Positions 9,512 through 18,437 of a stretch of DNA of 64,000 nucleotides are shown piece after piece. Numbering within the stretch: the first letter of the stretch is position 1; the number at the start of each line of letters is the position of its first letter. A model generated the notes under the pieces. It was given only the letters and a program-made list of their open reading frames with translations. It was not told where the DNA came from and ran no database searches. The stretch spans positions 558,001 to 622,000 of the forward strand of contig NZ_JAJKLK010000001.1 in NCBI RefSeq assembly GCF_020982545.1, in the 5' to 3' direction. The stretch is from Streptomyces sp. MNU76 (GTDB taxonomy: Bacteria > Actinomycetota > Actinomycetes > Streptomycetales > Streptomycetaceae). The position numbers were made by a program, and so were the translations under genes.

Positions 9512-9557
9512 AGGGGCAGACCTCCGCTCCCTCCATGGGGGCGATGGTCTGCCCCTT
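9512..9557 (+). terminator. Terminator after the mre-PBP2-rodA cluster
   Basis: AGGGGCAGACC (9512-9522) pairs perfectly with GGTCTGCCCCT (9546-9556), and a GC-rich inner segment can extend the structure. It lies between the rodA stop and the next promoter. Confidence 0.75.
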
Positions 9558-9572
9558 CGCCGAATATGCGAC

Positions 9573-9578
9573 TAGATT
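9573..9578 (+). promoter_or_regulatory. -10 hexamer TAGATT, leaderless type
   Basis: TAGATT ends 6 nt before the ATG of the CYTH-CHAD gene, implying a leaderless transcript. No Shine-Dalgarno sequence is present. Confidence 0.45.
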
Positions 9579-9584
9579 CATTTC

Positions 9585-11147
9585 ATGGCGGACACAAAGC
9601 GCGAGATCGAGCGGAAGTACGAGTCCGACGAGAGCGGCCTGCCGGACCTCACCGGTGTGGCCGGGGTCGCGACCGTCATAGACAAGGGTGTGGCGGAGCT
9701 GGACGCCGTCTACTACGACACCCCCGACGAACGCCTCGCCGCGGCCTCCATCACCCTGCGTCGCCGTACGGGCGGCAGTGACGCGGGCTGGCATCTGAAG
9801 TTCCCCGTCTCCTCGGGCGTACGGGACGAGATCCGGGCTCCGCTGTCCGACACGCTGCCCGACGAACTCGCCGGGCTGGTCCGCTCCCGGGTGCGGGCGG
9901 CGGAGCTGGTCCCGCTGGTCCGTCTCCTCTCCACCCGGGCCGTCAGCGAGCTGCTCGACGCCGACGGCAGGCTCCTCGCCGAGGCCAGCGTGGACGCCGT
10001 GGTCGCCGAACGGCTCACCGACAAGGGCCGGACCGCACAGTGGTCCGAGATCGAGGTCGAACTCGCCGACGACGGCGACCCCGCGTTCCTCGACAAGGTC
10101 GAGAAGAAGCTGCGCAAGGCGGGCGTACGGCCGTCGGACTCGCCGTCCAAGCTCGCCAGGGCCCTCCAGGAGACGGCCCCCGCGAAGGGGAAGAAGGCCA
10201 AGAAGGACGGGAAGGACGGGAAGAGCGAGAAAGGCGGCAAGGGCGCGAAGGGGAAGGGAGCCGGTGAGCCGCTCACGCCCGGGGACCATGTCCTCGTGTA
10301 CATCCGGGCCCAGCGGGACGCGATCGTCGAGCTGGACCCCGCCGTCCGCCGCGACGTGTTCGACTCCGTCCACAGCATGCGGGTCGCCACGCGTCGCCTG
10401 CGCAGCACCTTCAAGTCGTTCGGCAAGGTCCTGGACCGGGCGGTCACGGACCCGATCGGCGAGGAGCTGAAGTGGCTCGCGGGGGAGCTGGGCGTCGACC
10501 GTGACCAGGAGGTTCTGACGGAGCGCCTCACCGAGGCACTGGACGGCCTCCCCGAGAGCCTGGTGACGGGCCCGGTCCACGCACGGCTGCGCGCCTGGTC
10601 GCGGAAGGACGGAGGTACCGGCCCCCGGACCGAACTGATCGAGGCCCTGGACGGACCGCGCTATCTGGAGCTGCTGGAAACCCTCGACGCCGTGATCGCG
10701 GACCCGCCGCTGCTCAAGGCCGCCCACGGCGATCCCGAGAAAGTGATCACCAAGGCGGTCGAGAAGGACTTCGGCAAGGTGGCGGCCCTCGTCGAGGAGG
10801 CCCTGGCCCAGCCGCCCGGCGCCGACCGCGACCTCGCCATGCACGAGGCCCGCAAGAAGACCAAGCGGACCCGGTACGCGGCCGAGGCGGCCCGTCCCCT
10901 CCTGGGTAAACCGGCCAAGGCACTCGTCAAGGACATGAAGTCCCTGCAGACCCTCCTCGGCGACCACCAGGACAGCGTGATGGCCCGCGAGGCCCTGCGC
11001 GACCTCGCCCACCAGGCCCACGCGGCACCGGGGGAGAGCGCCTTCACATACGGGCTGCTGTACGGCAGGGAGGAGCGCCGGGCGGAGCTGGCGGAGGCGG
11101 AGCTGCCCGGGAAGTGGAAGAGGATCAGCGCGGACATGCCCTTCTGA
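9585..11147 (+). CDS. CYTH and CHAD domain-containing protein
   Basis: The N-terminal CYTH domain (about residues 3-200) starts with the EIERKYE metal-binding signature of triphosphate tunnel metalloenzymes. A Lys/Gly-rich linker follows (about 203-226, KGKKAKKDGKDG and similar). The C-terminal CHAD domain (about 230-515) is alpha-helical with conserved basic positions (HSMRVATRRLRS, HEARKKTKRTRYAAE). CHAD domains bind inorganic polyphosphate and CYTH domains can hydrolyse triphosphates, so a polyphosphate-associated triphosphatase is plausible but unproven here. Length (520 residues) is normal for the fusion. It appears to be a separate transcription unit with a leaderless promoter and is oriented with its neighbours. 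Confidence 0.9.
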   Translation: MADTKREIERKYESDESGLPDLTGVAGVATVIDKGVAELDAVYYDTPDERLAAASITLRRRTGGSDAGWHLKFPVSSGVRDEIRAPLSDTLPDELAGLVRSRVRAAELVPLVRLLSTRAVSELLDADGRLLAEASVDAVVAERLTDKGRTAQWSEIEVELADDGDPAFLDKVEKKLRKAGVRPSDSPSKLARALQETAPAKGKKAKKDGKDGKSEKGGKGAKGKGAGEPLTPGDHVLVYIRAQRDAIVELDPAVRRDVFDSVHSMRVATRRLRSTFKSFGKVLDRAVTDPIGEELKWLAGELGVDRDQEVLTERLTEALDGLPESLVTGPVHARLRAWSRKDGGTGPRTELIEALDGPRYLELLETLDAVIADPPLLKAAHGDPEKVITKAVEKDFGKVAALVEEALAQPPGADRDLAMHEARKKTKRTRYAAEAARPLLGKPAKALVKDMKSLQTLLGDHQDSVMAREALRDLAHQAHAAPGESAFTYGLLYGREERRAELAEAELPGKWKRISADMPF

Positions 11148-11251
11148 GCTGCGCAGGTGAGCCCCGCCGCTAAACGGGCGTGCGAGGGGTGTCTCCGGGG
11201 GCGTTAGGCTAGATGGTCACCCCCTGTCAGCTCACGAAGGTAACCCCCGCG

Positions 11252-13210
11252 ATGTCTGTCGAGTCGGTCTTCCCACAGCTAGAGGCCCTGCTCCCGCATG
11301 TGCAGAAGCCGATCCAGTACGTCGGCGGTGAGCTCAACTCCACCGTCAAGCCCTGGGAGTCCGCGGACGTCCGCTGGGCGCTCATGTACCCGGACGCGTA
11401 CGAGGTCGGTCTGCCCAACCAGGGCGTCATGATCCTCTACGAGGTGCTGAACGAGCGCGAGGGCGTCCTCGCCGAGCGCACGTACAGCGTGTGGCCGGAC
11501 CTGGAGGCGCTGATGCGGGAGCACGGCGTCCCGCAGTTCACCGTCGACAGCCACCGCCCGGTGCAGGCGTTCGACGTGTTCGGTCTGTCCTTCTCCACGG
11601 AGCTGGGCTACACCAACATGCTGACCGCCCTGGACCTCGCCGGGATCCCCCTGGAGTCCAAGGACCGCACGCTCGAGGACCCGATCGTGCTGGCCGGCGG
11701 CCACGCGGCCTTCAACCCTGAGCCGATCGCCGACTTCATCGACGCGGCGATCATCGGCGACGGCGAGCAGGCCGTGCTGGACATGACCGAGATCATCCGC
11801 GCCTGGAAGGCGGAGGGCAGGCCCGGCGGCCGCGAGGAGGTCCTCTTCCGCCTCGCGAAGACGGGCTCGGTGTACATCCCCGCGTTCTACGACGTCGAGT
11901 ACCTGCCCGACGGCCGTATCGGCCGCGTCGTGCCCAACAAGTCCGGTGTCCCGTGGCGGGTGTCCAAGCACACCGTCATGGACCTCGACGAGTGGCCGTA
12001 CCCCAAGCAGCCCCTCGTCCCGCTCGCCGAGACGGTCCATGAGCGGATGTCGGTGGAGATCTTCCGCGGCTGCACCCGCGGCTGCCGCTTCTGCCAGGCG
12101 GGCATGATCACCCGCCCGGTGCGGGAGCGTTCCATCACGGGCATCGGCGAGATGGTCGAGAAGGGCCTCAAGGCGACCGGCTTCGAGGAGGTCGGCCTGC
12201 TCTCCCTCTCCTCCGCCGACCACAGCGAGATCGGCGACATCGCCAAGGGCCTGGCGGACCGGTACGAGGAGGACAAGATCGGTCTGTCCCTCCCCTCGAC
12301 CCGCGTGGACGCCTTCAACGTCGACCTCGCGAACGAACTGACCCGCAACGGCCGGCGCTCGGGTCTGACCTTCGCGCCCGAGGGCGGCTCCGAGCGCATG
12401 CGCAAGGTCATCAACAAGATGGTCTCGGAGGAGGACCTGATCCGGACGGTCTCCACGGCGTACGGCAACGGCTGGCGCCAGGTGAAGCTGTACTTCATGT
12501 GCGGCCTGCCGACGGAGACCGACGAGGACGTCCTCCAGATCGCCGACATGGCGATGAACGTGATCGCCGAGGGCCGCAAGGTCTCCGGCCAGAACGACAT
12601 TCGCTGCACGGTCTCGATCGGCGGGTTCGTCCCCAAGCCGCACACGCCGTTCCAGTGGGCGCCGCAGCTCTCCGCCGAGGAGACCGACGCCCGGCTCGAA
12701 AAGCTTCGCGACAAGATCCGCGGCGACAAGAAGTACGGCCGTTCCATCGGCTTCCGCTACCACGACGGCAAGCCGGGCATCGTCGAGGGCCTGCTGTCGC
12801 GCGGCGACCGCCGCATCGGCGCCGTCATCCGCGCGGTCTACGAGGACGGCGGCCGCTTCGACGGCTGGCGCGAGCACTTCTCCTACGACCGCTGGATGAG
12901 CTGCGCGGACAAGGCCCTCGCGGACTTCGGCCTCGACGTCGACTGGTACACGACCCGCGAGCGCACCTACGAGGAGGTCCTGCCCTGGGACCACCTGGAC
13001 TCCGGCCTCGACAAGGACTGGCTCTGGGAGGACTGGCAGGACGCCCTCGACGAGACCGAGGTCGAGGACTGCCGCTGGACACCGTGCTTCGACTGCGGCG
13101 TGTGCCCGCAGATGGACACCCACATCCAGATCGGCCCGACGGGCAAGAAGCTGCTGCCGTTGTCGGTCAAGCAGCCGGTGGGGAGTGCGCCGCACAGTCA
13201 CGGTCACTGA
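11252..13210 (+). CDS. TIGR03960-family B12-binding radical SAM protein
   Basis: A cobalamin-binding-like N-terminal domain (about residues 30-170) is followed by a radical SAM barrel. The 4Fe-4S cluster cysteines are C274, C278 and C281 in GCTRGCRFCQAG. The C-terminus has further cysteines (CRWTPCFDCGVCPQ), suggesting an additional metal site. The substrate is unknown; the family is related to RimO/MiaB-type enzymes by fold only. The start chosen is the ATG at 11252 (MSVESVFPQ) with GAAGGT upstream. A frame from 11213 adds 13 unconserved residues. The usual partner, a TIGR03936 protein, is encoded at 17306-18193, separated here by three extra genes. Confidence 0.88.
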   Translation: MSVESVFPQLEALLPHVQKPIQYVGGELNSTVKPWESADVRWALMYPDAYEVGLPNQGVMILYEVLNEREGVLAERTYSVWPDLEALMREHGVPQFTVDSHRPVQAFDVFGLSFSTELGYTNMLTALDLAGIPLESKDRTLEDPIVLAGGHAAFNPEPIADFIDAAIIGDGEQAVLDMTEIIRAWKAEGRPGGREEVLFRLAKTGSVYIPAFYDVEYLPDGRIGRVVPNKSGVPWRVSKHTVMDLDEWPYPKQPLVPLAETVHERMSVEIFRGCTRGCRFCQAGMITRPVRERSITGIGEMVEKGLKATGFEEVGLLSLSSADHSEIGDIAKGLADRYEEDKIGLSLPSTRVDAFNVDLANELTRNGRRSGLTFAPEGGSERMRKVINKMVSEEDLIRTVSTAYGNGWRQVKLYFMCGLPTETDEDVLQIADMAMNVIAEGRKVSGQNDIRCTVSIGGFVPKPHTPFQWAPQLSAEETDARLEKLRDKIRGDKKYGRSIGFRYHDGKPGIVEGLLSRGDRRIGAVIRAVYEDGGRFDGWREHFSYDRWMSCADKALADFGLDVDWYTTRERTYEEVLPWDHLDSGLDKDWLWEDWQDALDETEVEDCRWTPCFDCGVCPQMDTHIQIGPTGKKLLPLSVKQPVGSAPHSHGH

Positions 13211-13234
13211 CCCGGCCGAGGCGGCAGGTCGTAG

Positions 13235-13276
13235 AGGGGTGTCCGGAGGGCCGTTCGTCGGTCTCCGGGCACCCCT
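13235..13276. terminator. Bidirectional terminator between convergent genes
   Basis: AGGGGTGTCCGGAG (13235-13248) pairs with CTCCGGGCACCCCT (13263-13276) with a single G-U. It lies between the radical SAM gene (plus) and the collagen-like gene (minus). Confidence 0.75.
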
Positions 13277-13285
13277 TCTCACGTA

Positions 13286-14677
13286 CTACCGGCCGGTCGC
13301 GCGGGGCGTGACGGTCGAGCCGCCGTTGACGATGTTGTTCGCCGTCTGGAGTTCGACCCGGTACCACGGCCGCGGGTTGCCCTGTTCGTCGTCGCAGTTC
13401 AGGGTGGCGTGGGGCTGCGTGTCCACCGGCACGCAGGTGGTCTCCCAAATCTGGCCCACGGTGGTGACGACATTGAACTTGACGAGCCCCTTCGAGGCGC
13501 CGGCCTGCTCACCCTTGGGCTGGCCCTTGTCCTCGCCGTGGTCCGTGCCGGAGCTGCCGCCATGGTCCTTGCCGGTGTCCTGGGTGTGACCGCTGCCCGA
13601 CCCCTGGCTGTGGCTCTGCCCGGTCTGCTGGGTGTGTCCGCTGCTCGTGCCCTGGCCGTGGCTCTGCCCCGTGTTCTGGCTGTGTCCCTGGCTCTGGCTC
13701 TGGCCGGCCTGTTGGGCGTGCCCCTGGCTCTGGCCGGTCTGCTGGGCGTGGCCCTGGCTCTGGCCGTGCTCCTTGCCCGTCTCCTCGCCGGTTTCCTTCT
13801 GCCCGTGCCCGTGCCCGTGGCCCTCGCCGTGGCCGCTCGTGTTGACGGAGACACCGCAGGCGAAGCCGACGTAGCGGTCCCGCGAATCACGGCCGCCTGC
13901 CGGGAAGTTGGGGTGGGTGCTGAGGTCGGTCCACAGGAACGGGTGGGCGACCTCGCCCTGGAGGTCGCGGATGCCGGCGAAGACCCGTCCGTCGCTCAGC
14001 ACGACCCGGAACTCGCGCTTCTTGGAGTCCTGTACCGCGTCGATGTCGGCGCAGGGACCGGCGGGCCCCGTGGCACCGGTGGCTCCCGTCAGCCCGTCCG
14101 CTCCAGTGGGTCCGGTGGGACCCTCGGGCCCGACGGAGCCGTCCGCTCCCGTGGGTCCGGTGGGACCTGTTGCACCAGTGAGGCCGGCGGGACCGTCCGC
14201 GCCGGTCGCGCCAGTGGCTCCGGTGGGACCTGCGGGGCCCGTCTCGCCGGTGTCACCTGGGGGGCCCTCGGGGCCGACTTCGCCCTGCGGACCGGTGTCG
14301 CCCCTGGGGCCGGTCGGGCCCTGGGGTCCGGTCGGGCCGGCGGGGCCCACCTCGCAGTGGTCGTCGTAGCCACCGAGTGCCGCCGTGCGGTTCTGGTCCT
14401 GATCGTTGTACCAGTCGGGTGACGATCCGTCGTAGTGGTCCTGATGTTGTCCGTTGTCGGTGTGGTGCTGATCACCGTGATCGTCGGCGGGCGGGCACCC
14501 GTCGTTGCCGCCCCTCGTCACGGTGGAGTGCTCGGACACGCTCAGCGTTGCCGCCGCGGCGGGGCCGGCCAGTCCGGCGGTCACCGCCAGTGCGAGCGAG
14601 GCATACGTGCTGACCTTGGTGATCCTGTGGCGTGCCAGCGGGCCTATCAGCGAGATCGTCCTGCGCTCAGGACTCAT
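13286..14677 (-). CDS. Secreted collagen-like Gly-X-Y repeat protein
   Basis: The 463-residue predicted exported protein has a basic start, a hydrophobic segment and an alanine-rich cleavage region near residue 43. A His/Asp-rich segment follows (60-105). Then come 33 uninterrupted Gly-X-Y triplets (about 111-209, rich in GPT, GAT and GAD) flanked by Cys108 and Cys209. A compact region follows (210-280), then a low-complexity Gly/His/Gln/Ser stretch with repeated [13 protein letters not shown] units (about 282-405), and a final Cys-containing domain. Triplets of this kind form collagen triple helices in bacterial surface proteins. No LPXTG motif is visible. Start: ATG with AGGAG about 8 nt upstream. 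It is opposite in strand to all neighbours, suggesting an accessory insertion. The function is unknown; a spore- or hypha-surface fibre is a guess. Confidence 0.85.
   Translation of the reverse strand: MSPERRTISLIGPLARHRITKVSTYASLALAVTAGLAGPAAAATLSVSEHSTVTRGGNDGCPPADDHGDQHHTDNGQHQDHYDGSSPDWYNDQDQNRTAALGGYDDHCEVGPAGPTGPQGPTGPRGDTGPQGEVGPEGPPGDTGETGPAGPTGATGATGADGPAGLTGATGPTGPTGADGSVGPEGPTGPTGADGLTGATGATGPAGPCADIDAVQDSKKREFRVVLSDGRVFAGIRDLQGEVAHPFLWTDLSTHPNFPAGGRDSRDRYVGFACGVSVNTSGHGEGHGHGHGQKETGEETGKEHGQSQGHAQQTGQSQGHAQQAGQSQSQGHSQNTGQSHGQGTSSGHTQQTGQSHSQGSGSGHTQDTGKDHGGSSGTDHGEDKGQPKGEQAGASKGLVKFNVVTTVGQIWETTCVPVDTQPHATLNCDDEQGNPRPWYRVELQTANNIVNGGSTVTPRATGR
14051..14347 (-). repeat. Collagen-type triplet region (33 Gly-X-Y)
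   Basis: This is an unbroken 99-nt-codon run encoding 33 Gly-X-Y triplets, with GGN every third codon on the minus strand. Pro or Ala often fills X, and Thr, Asp or Pro fills Y. Confidence 0.9.
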
Positions 14678-14916
14678 CGATGGGCTCCTCGTTTCGACCG
14701 GTTCGGGGCTTTTCCCCGTACTCGATCGTGAGCCTCGCCCCTGTCAACCGACTCGACCAGCGAGCGGGACCGGACGGGGAGGGAGATCATCAAATCAGCC
14801 TAAACAGGTCTCACGGGTGGGCTAATCCGGCGTCGGTGAAAGGTATTTGTGCGATATGAGGTGATACGTCACGCGGCCGTCGGGGCGGCGTTCCCACACC
14901 CCTGGACCGGTGAGCC
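14678..14916. other. Divergent intergenic region
   Basis: This stretch separates the collagen-like gene (minus) from the glycosyltransferase gene (plus). It is locally less GC-rich around 14760-14870, as expected for promoters. I could not identify a confident promoter pair in it. Confidence 0.4.
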
Positions 14917-16083
14917 GTGAAGCCCCAGACCATCTGCCTCTGCATGATCGTCAAGAACGAGGCGCGGGTGATCGAGCGTTGCCTCGCCGCCGTCCGGCCG
15001 CTGATCGACACCTGGGTCATCACCGACACCGGCTCCACGGACCGCACACAGGACCTGATCCGCGCGGCGCTGGACGGCATCCCGGGCGAACTGCGCGAGG
15101 AGCCCTGGGTCGACTTCGGTCACAACCGGACGCGGAACATTCAACACGCCCGGGGAAAGGCCGACTTCCTGCTCACCGTCGACGCCGACCATGTACTGCG
15201 TCAGGACGCGCCGCTGCCCCGGCTCACGGCGACCTCGTACATGCTGCGCTACGACACACCGGGTACCCAGCACCGCTTCAAGCACCTGATGCACGGGGAC
15301 CGGCTCTGGCGCTACGAAGGGGTCACCCACGAGTACCCGTGCACCGACGGGCCCGATGTCCAGGAGAACCTGGACGCCCTCGTCATCGAGGACCACGCGG
15401 ACGGCGGCTGCCGCAGCGACAAGTTCGAACGCGACGCGGGTCTGCTCAGACGTGAACTGGAACGCGACCCGACCAACCCCCGCACCGTCTTCTACCTGGC
15501 CAACACCGAACGTGACCTCGGCCACGCCCGGCAGGCGATCGACCTGTACCAGCGACGTGCGGCGATGGGCGGCTGGGGCGAGGAGGTCTACTGCTCGCTC
15601 CTGGAGGCGGGAATCCTCCGGGCGGACGAGGAAGGGGACTGGCCGGGAGCCATGGACACGTTCTCCCGCGCCTGGGAGTCACGCCCCACAAGGCTCGAAG
15701 CCTGCTACGAGCTGGCCTCCCGCCTCCGGCTCCGGCGGCGCCACCACACCGCGCACGCCCTTCTCGTCGACGTCGTCGACCGGCCCGCGCCGGACGACCT
15801 GCTCTTCACCAAGCCCTGGGTCTACCGGTGGGGCCTGCTGTTCGAGTTCTCCATCACCGCCCACTGGGTGGGTGACCATGCAGCCGCGCTGGGGGCGTGC
15901 GACCGTCTGCTGGCCATGCGGGACCTGCCCGAACGCGTCCGCCGCCAGGTCGAGATCAACCGGGAGTTCTCCGCGCCGCACGCCGCACCGTCGGACCTGT
16001 CCGCGGTGGTGCGCCGCCCCAAGGTCGCCCGGGCCGGCAAGCCGGCCGCGAAGTCCGCGAGGGCCTCCGGGCGCAAGCGGTAG
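14917..16083 (+). CDS. Family 2 glycosyltransferase with C-terminal TPR-like region
   Basis: The N-terminal GT2 domain begins CLCMIVKNEARVIERCL, with the nucleotide-sugar region TDTGSTDRTQDL and a DxD-type motif in LTVDADHVLRQ. From about residue 180 the protein is helical with TPR-like pairs (NPRTVFYLANTERDLGHARQAIDLYQRR). The tail is Lys/Arg/Ala-rich (about 365-388). No membrane segment is evident, so it is probably cytoplasmic or membrane-associated. The acceptor and sugar are unknown; some GT2-TPR proteins act in peptide or protein glycosylation. Its position beside a secreted collagen-like protein is suggestive but not proof of a link. The GTG start has a weak ribosome-binding site. Confidence 0.85.
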   Translation: MKPQTICLCMIVKNEARVIERCLAAVRPLIDTWVITDTGSTDRTQDLIRAALDGIPGELREEPWVDFGHNRTRNIQHARGKADFLLTVDADHVLRQDAPLPRLTATSYMLRYDTPGTQHRFKHLMHGDRLWRYEGVTHEYPCTDGPDVQENLDALVIEDHADGGCRSDKFERDAGLLRRELERDPTNPRTVFYLANTERDLGHARQAIDLYQRRAAMGGWGEEVYCSLLEAGILRADEEGDWPGAMDTFSRAWESRPTRLEACYELASRLRLRRRHHTAHALLVDVVDRPAPDDLLFTKPWVYRWGLLFEFSITAHWVGDHAAALGACDRLLAMRDLPERVRRQVEINREFSAPHAAPSDLSAVVRRPKVARAGKPAAKSARASGRKR

Positions 16084-16171
16084 CGGGCGCGGGCGGCCAC
16101 CGAATCCGCAGCGGTGGGAACTCGTTGGTGATGGCTGGATCCGGGCGACACGCTGATGCGTCTACGTCGTC

Positions 16172-17257
16172 ATGGACCTGGAGAAGAGGCCCGCCCAGCA
16201 GGCACAGTCGGCGCCCGAGGGGTGTCTCGTCGTCGCGATCCGGATTCCGGTGCGGATCGTGGTGCTCGTGCTGGTCGTGCCCGTGCGCATGGTGTGGGAC
16301 GCGCTGGTGGCGGGCGGGCGGCTGGTGACGGACACCGTGCTGCGGCCTGCGGGCCGTGCGGCGCTCCGGCTCGGCCGGGTCGTCCTCGTGTGGCCCTGTG
16401 TGGCGCTGTGGCGGTACGTCGTCGTGCCGCTCGCCCAGGGGCTCGGATGGCTGGGGTACCGGCTGCTGGTCGTCCCGGCGGTGTGGACGTACCGGTACGT
16501 CCTGACGCCCGTGGGGCACGCGATCTCCTGGCTGGTGGCCGGTGTCGGGGCCGGATGCGGCTGGGTCGCCCGCGGTGTCCTGGCCGGGCTCCGGTGGCTG
16601 TACCGGTGGACCGTGGTGCCGGTCGGGCGGAGCATGGCCTGGCTGGGCGTCCACCTCCTCGTCGTGCCGGCCGGGTGGCTGTACCGGTACGTGCTGACGC
16701 CCGTGGGGCACGCGATCGCACGGGTGGCCATGGGGGCCGTGTGGCTCGTACGGATGATCTTCAACGGACTCTGGCTCGGCGTGTACTGGACGCTGCGTGT
16801 GCTGCTGGTGCTGCCCGCGCTCGCCGTGTGGCGCTGGGTGCTCGCGCCCGTCGGACGGTTCCTCGCCGTCGTCGGCCGGGAGATCGGGGAGGCTCTCGGG
16901 CACGCGTGGCGGGTGGCCGGGCGGATCTCGCTCGCCGTCGGGCGGTTCCTGGCGAACCTGTTCCGGTGGCTCCTGGTCGAGCCGACCCGGTGGGTGTACC
17001 GGACCGTCCTCACACCGGCCGGGCACTTCGTGCGGGACGCGGTGTGGAAGCCGGTCGCGGCGGCCGGCCGGGCCGTGGGCCGCACCACCCGGCAGGCCCT
17101 GAGCACCGCCCGCGAGACCGTCCGCCAGGCCCGCGCGAGCGTGCGCTCGGCCCTCTTCGGACAACAGGCGGCACCGAAGCCCGTCCACAGGCGGGAACCG
17201 AGGGCCGCCGAGACACGTACTCTTGGTAGCAGTACGACCGCTCTCACGAAGGACTGA
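16172..17257 (+). CDS. Repeat-built hydrophobic membrane protein
   Basis: The 361-residue protein is very rich in Val, Leu, Trp and Arg and is built from about six tandem units of a Trp/Arg-rich amphipathic helix. The most conserved unit is YRYVLTPVGHAI, present at about residues 109-120 and 171-182 and degenerately (YRTVLTPAGHFV) near 278. Each is preceded by VPAxW or PTRW. The DNA of the first two copies is almost identical (about 16484-16530 and 16674-16720), pointing to internal duplication. The C-terminal 70 residues are basic and polar. I do not recognise a characterised family; similar hypothetical membrane proteins precede the TIGR03936 gene in other Streptomyces as far as I recall. 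Its stop lies just before the next gene. Confidence 0.75.
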   Translation: MDLEKRPAQQAQSAPEGCLVVAIRIPVRIVVLVLVVPVRMVWDALVAGGRLVTDTVLRPAGRAALRLGRVVLVWPCVALWRYVVVPLAQGLGWLGYRLLVVPAVWTYRYVLTPVGHAISWLVAGVGAGCGWVARGVLAGLRWLYRWTVVPVGRSMAWLGVHLLVVPAGWLYRYVLTPVGHAIARVAMGAVWLVRMIFNGLWLGVYWTLRVLLVLPALAVWRWVLAPVGRFLAVVGREIGEALGHAWRVAGRISLAVGRFLANLFRWLLVEPTRWVYRTVLTPAGHFVRDAVWKPVAAAGRAVGRTTRQALSTARETVRQARASVRSALFGQQAAPKPVHRREPRAAETRTLGSSTTALTKD

Positions 17258-17305
17258 ACGACACTGGGCAAGCGACAGCCCGAAGGCCCGCCGCCCGCAC
17301 CCGCG

Positions 17306-18193
17306 GTGCAGCGCATCCGACTGCGCTACACCAAGCGCGGCCGCCTCCGGTTCACCAGCCACCGTGACTTCCAGCGCGCCTTCGAGCGTGCGCTGCGCCG
17401 TGCCGAGGTGCCGATGGCGTACTCGGCGGGGTTCACGCCGCATCCGAAGGTGTCGTACGCCAATGCCGCACCCACCGGCACGGGCAGTGAAGCGGAGTAT
17501 CTGGAGATCGCGCTCACCGCGGCGCGTGATCCGGAGAAGCTCAGGATCCTGCTCGACGAGTCGCTGCCCCCGGGCCTCGACATCGTCGACGCGGTCGAGG
17601 CCCGCACCTCCGGGCTCGCCGACCGGCTCACGGCCTCCGAATGGGAGCTGCGCCTGGACGGCGTGGACCCCGAGGACGCCGCGCGCGCGGTCGAGGCCTT
17701 CAAGGCGTCGGACCTCGTCGAGGTCCAGCGCAGGACCAAGAACGGCGTACGGACCTTCGACGCCCGTGCCGCCGTCGTCGACCTCGACAGCCGCGACGGC
17801 CATGACGCACGTGATGGACGTGACGCAAGCGCCGGAGCGAACGGTTCTGAGACGGCCGGTCCACAGCCCGCCGCAAGCGTCGGCTCCACCGGAGCGGCCG
17901 GCGCCGCGCCCCTTGCTGGGCCGACGGACCAGCCCTGTGCGATACTGCGGCTGGTTGTTCGGCACGTGACGCCTGCCGTACGACCCGACGACGTCCTGTC
18001 CGGTCTCCGCGCCGTGGCCGACCTGGCGCCGCCGGTCCCCGCAGCGGTGACCAGGCTGGCGCAGGGGCTTTTCGATGATGAGACCGGCACGGTGACCGAC
18101 CCGCTCGCGCCCGACCGCGAGGCAGCGCCGGCCCCCTCAACGGCCGAACCCGCTGCCGCCGCGAAGGCGTCGGCGCCGGTAGGCCCCGCGTAG
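17306..18193 (+). CDS. TIGR03936-family radical-SAM-associated protein (DUF2344)
   Basis: This is the accessory protein that accompanies the TIGR03960 radical SAM enzyme. The conserved N-terminal domain has RLRYTKRGRLRFTSHRDFQRAFERALRRAEVPMAYSAGF-type sequence (quoted loosely), followed by HPKVSYANAAPTG. The first standard start is GTG 17306, but homologues usually begin about 14 residues earlier with a GKRQPEGPPP segment. That segment is in frame here from a CTG at 17264, which has GAAGGA about 10 nt upstream. The true start may therefore be CTG. The C-terminal 70 residues are Ala/Pro-rich and poorly conserved. It lies directly upstream of rne. Confidence 0.85.
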   Translation: MQRIRLRYTKRGRLRFTSHRDFQRAFERALRRAEVPMAYSAGFTPHPKVSYANAAPTGTGSEAEYLEIALTAARDPEKLRILLDESLPPGLDIVDAVEARTSGLADRLTASEWELRLDGVDPEDAARAVEAFKASDLVEVQRRTKNGVRTFDARAAVVDLDSRDGHDARDGRDASAGANGSETAGPQPAASVGSTGAAGAAPLAGPTDQPCAILRLVVRHVTPAVRPDDVLSGLRAVADLAPPVPAAVTRLAQGLFDDETGTVTDPLAPDREAAPAPSTAEPAAAAKASAPVGPA

Positions 18194-18437
18194 GACGGAC
18201 GTCGTAGCGCCGCCCTCTGATCCGGGAGCCACCTGGGTCGGGCAGCGCACCGACCACAAGACTTTCGCCAGGCCGTACGCAACATGGCGTACGGAACCGG
18301 CGAGACAGGACACAGAGAGCTCCCGTGCGGCGCCCGCGCCCCGGACGGCGGCAGTCGCGTACGACGCGAGCCGCGGACGTCACCGGCCATACCGGACCGG
18401 GTGCGGCGCCCGGGAGCCTGACGGGAGAAACGCCCGC

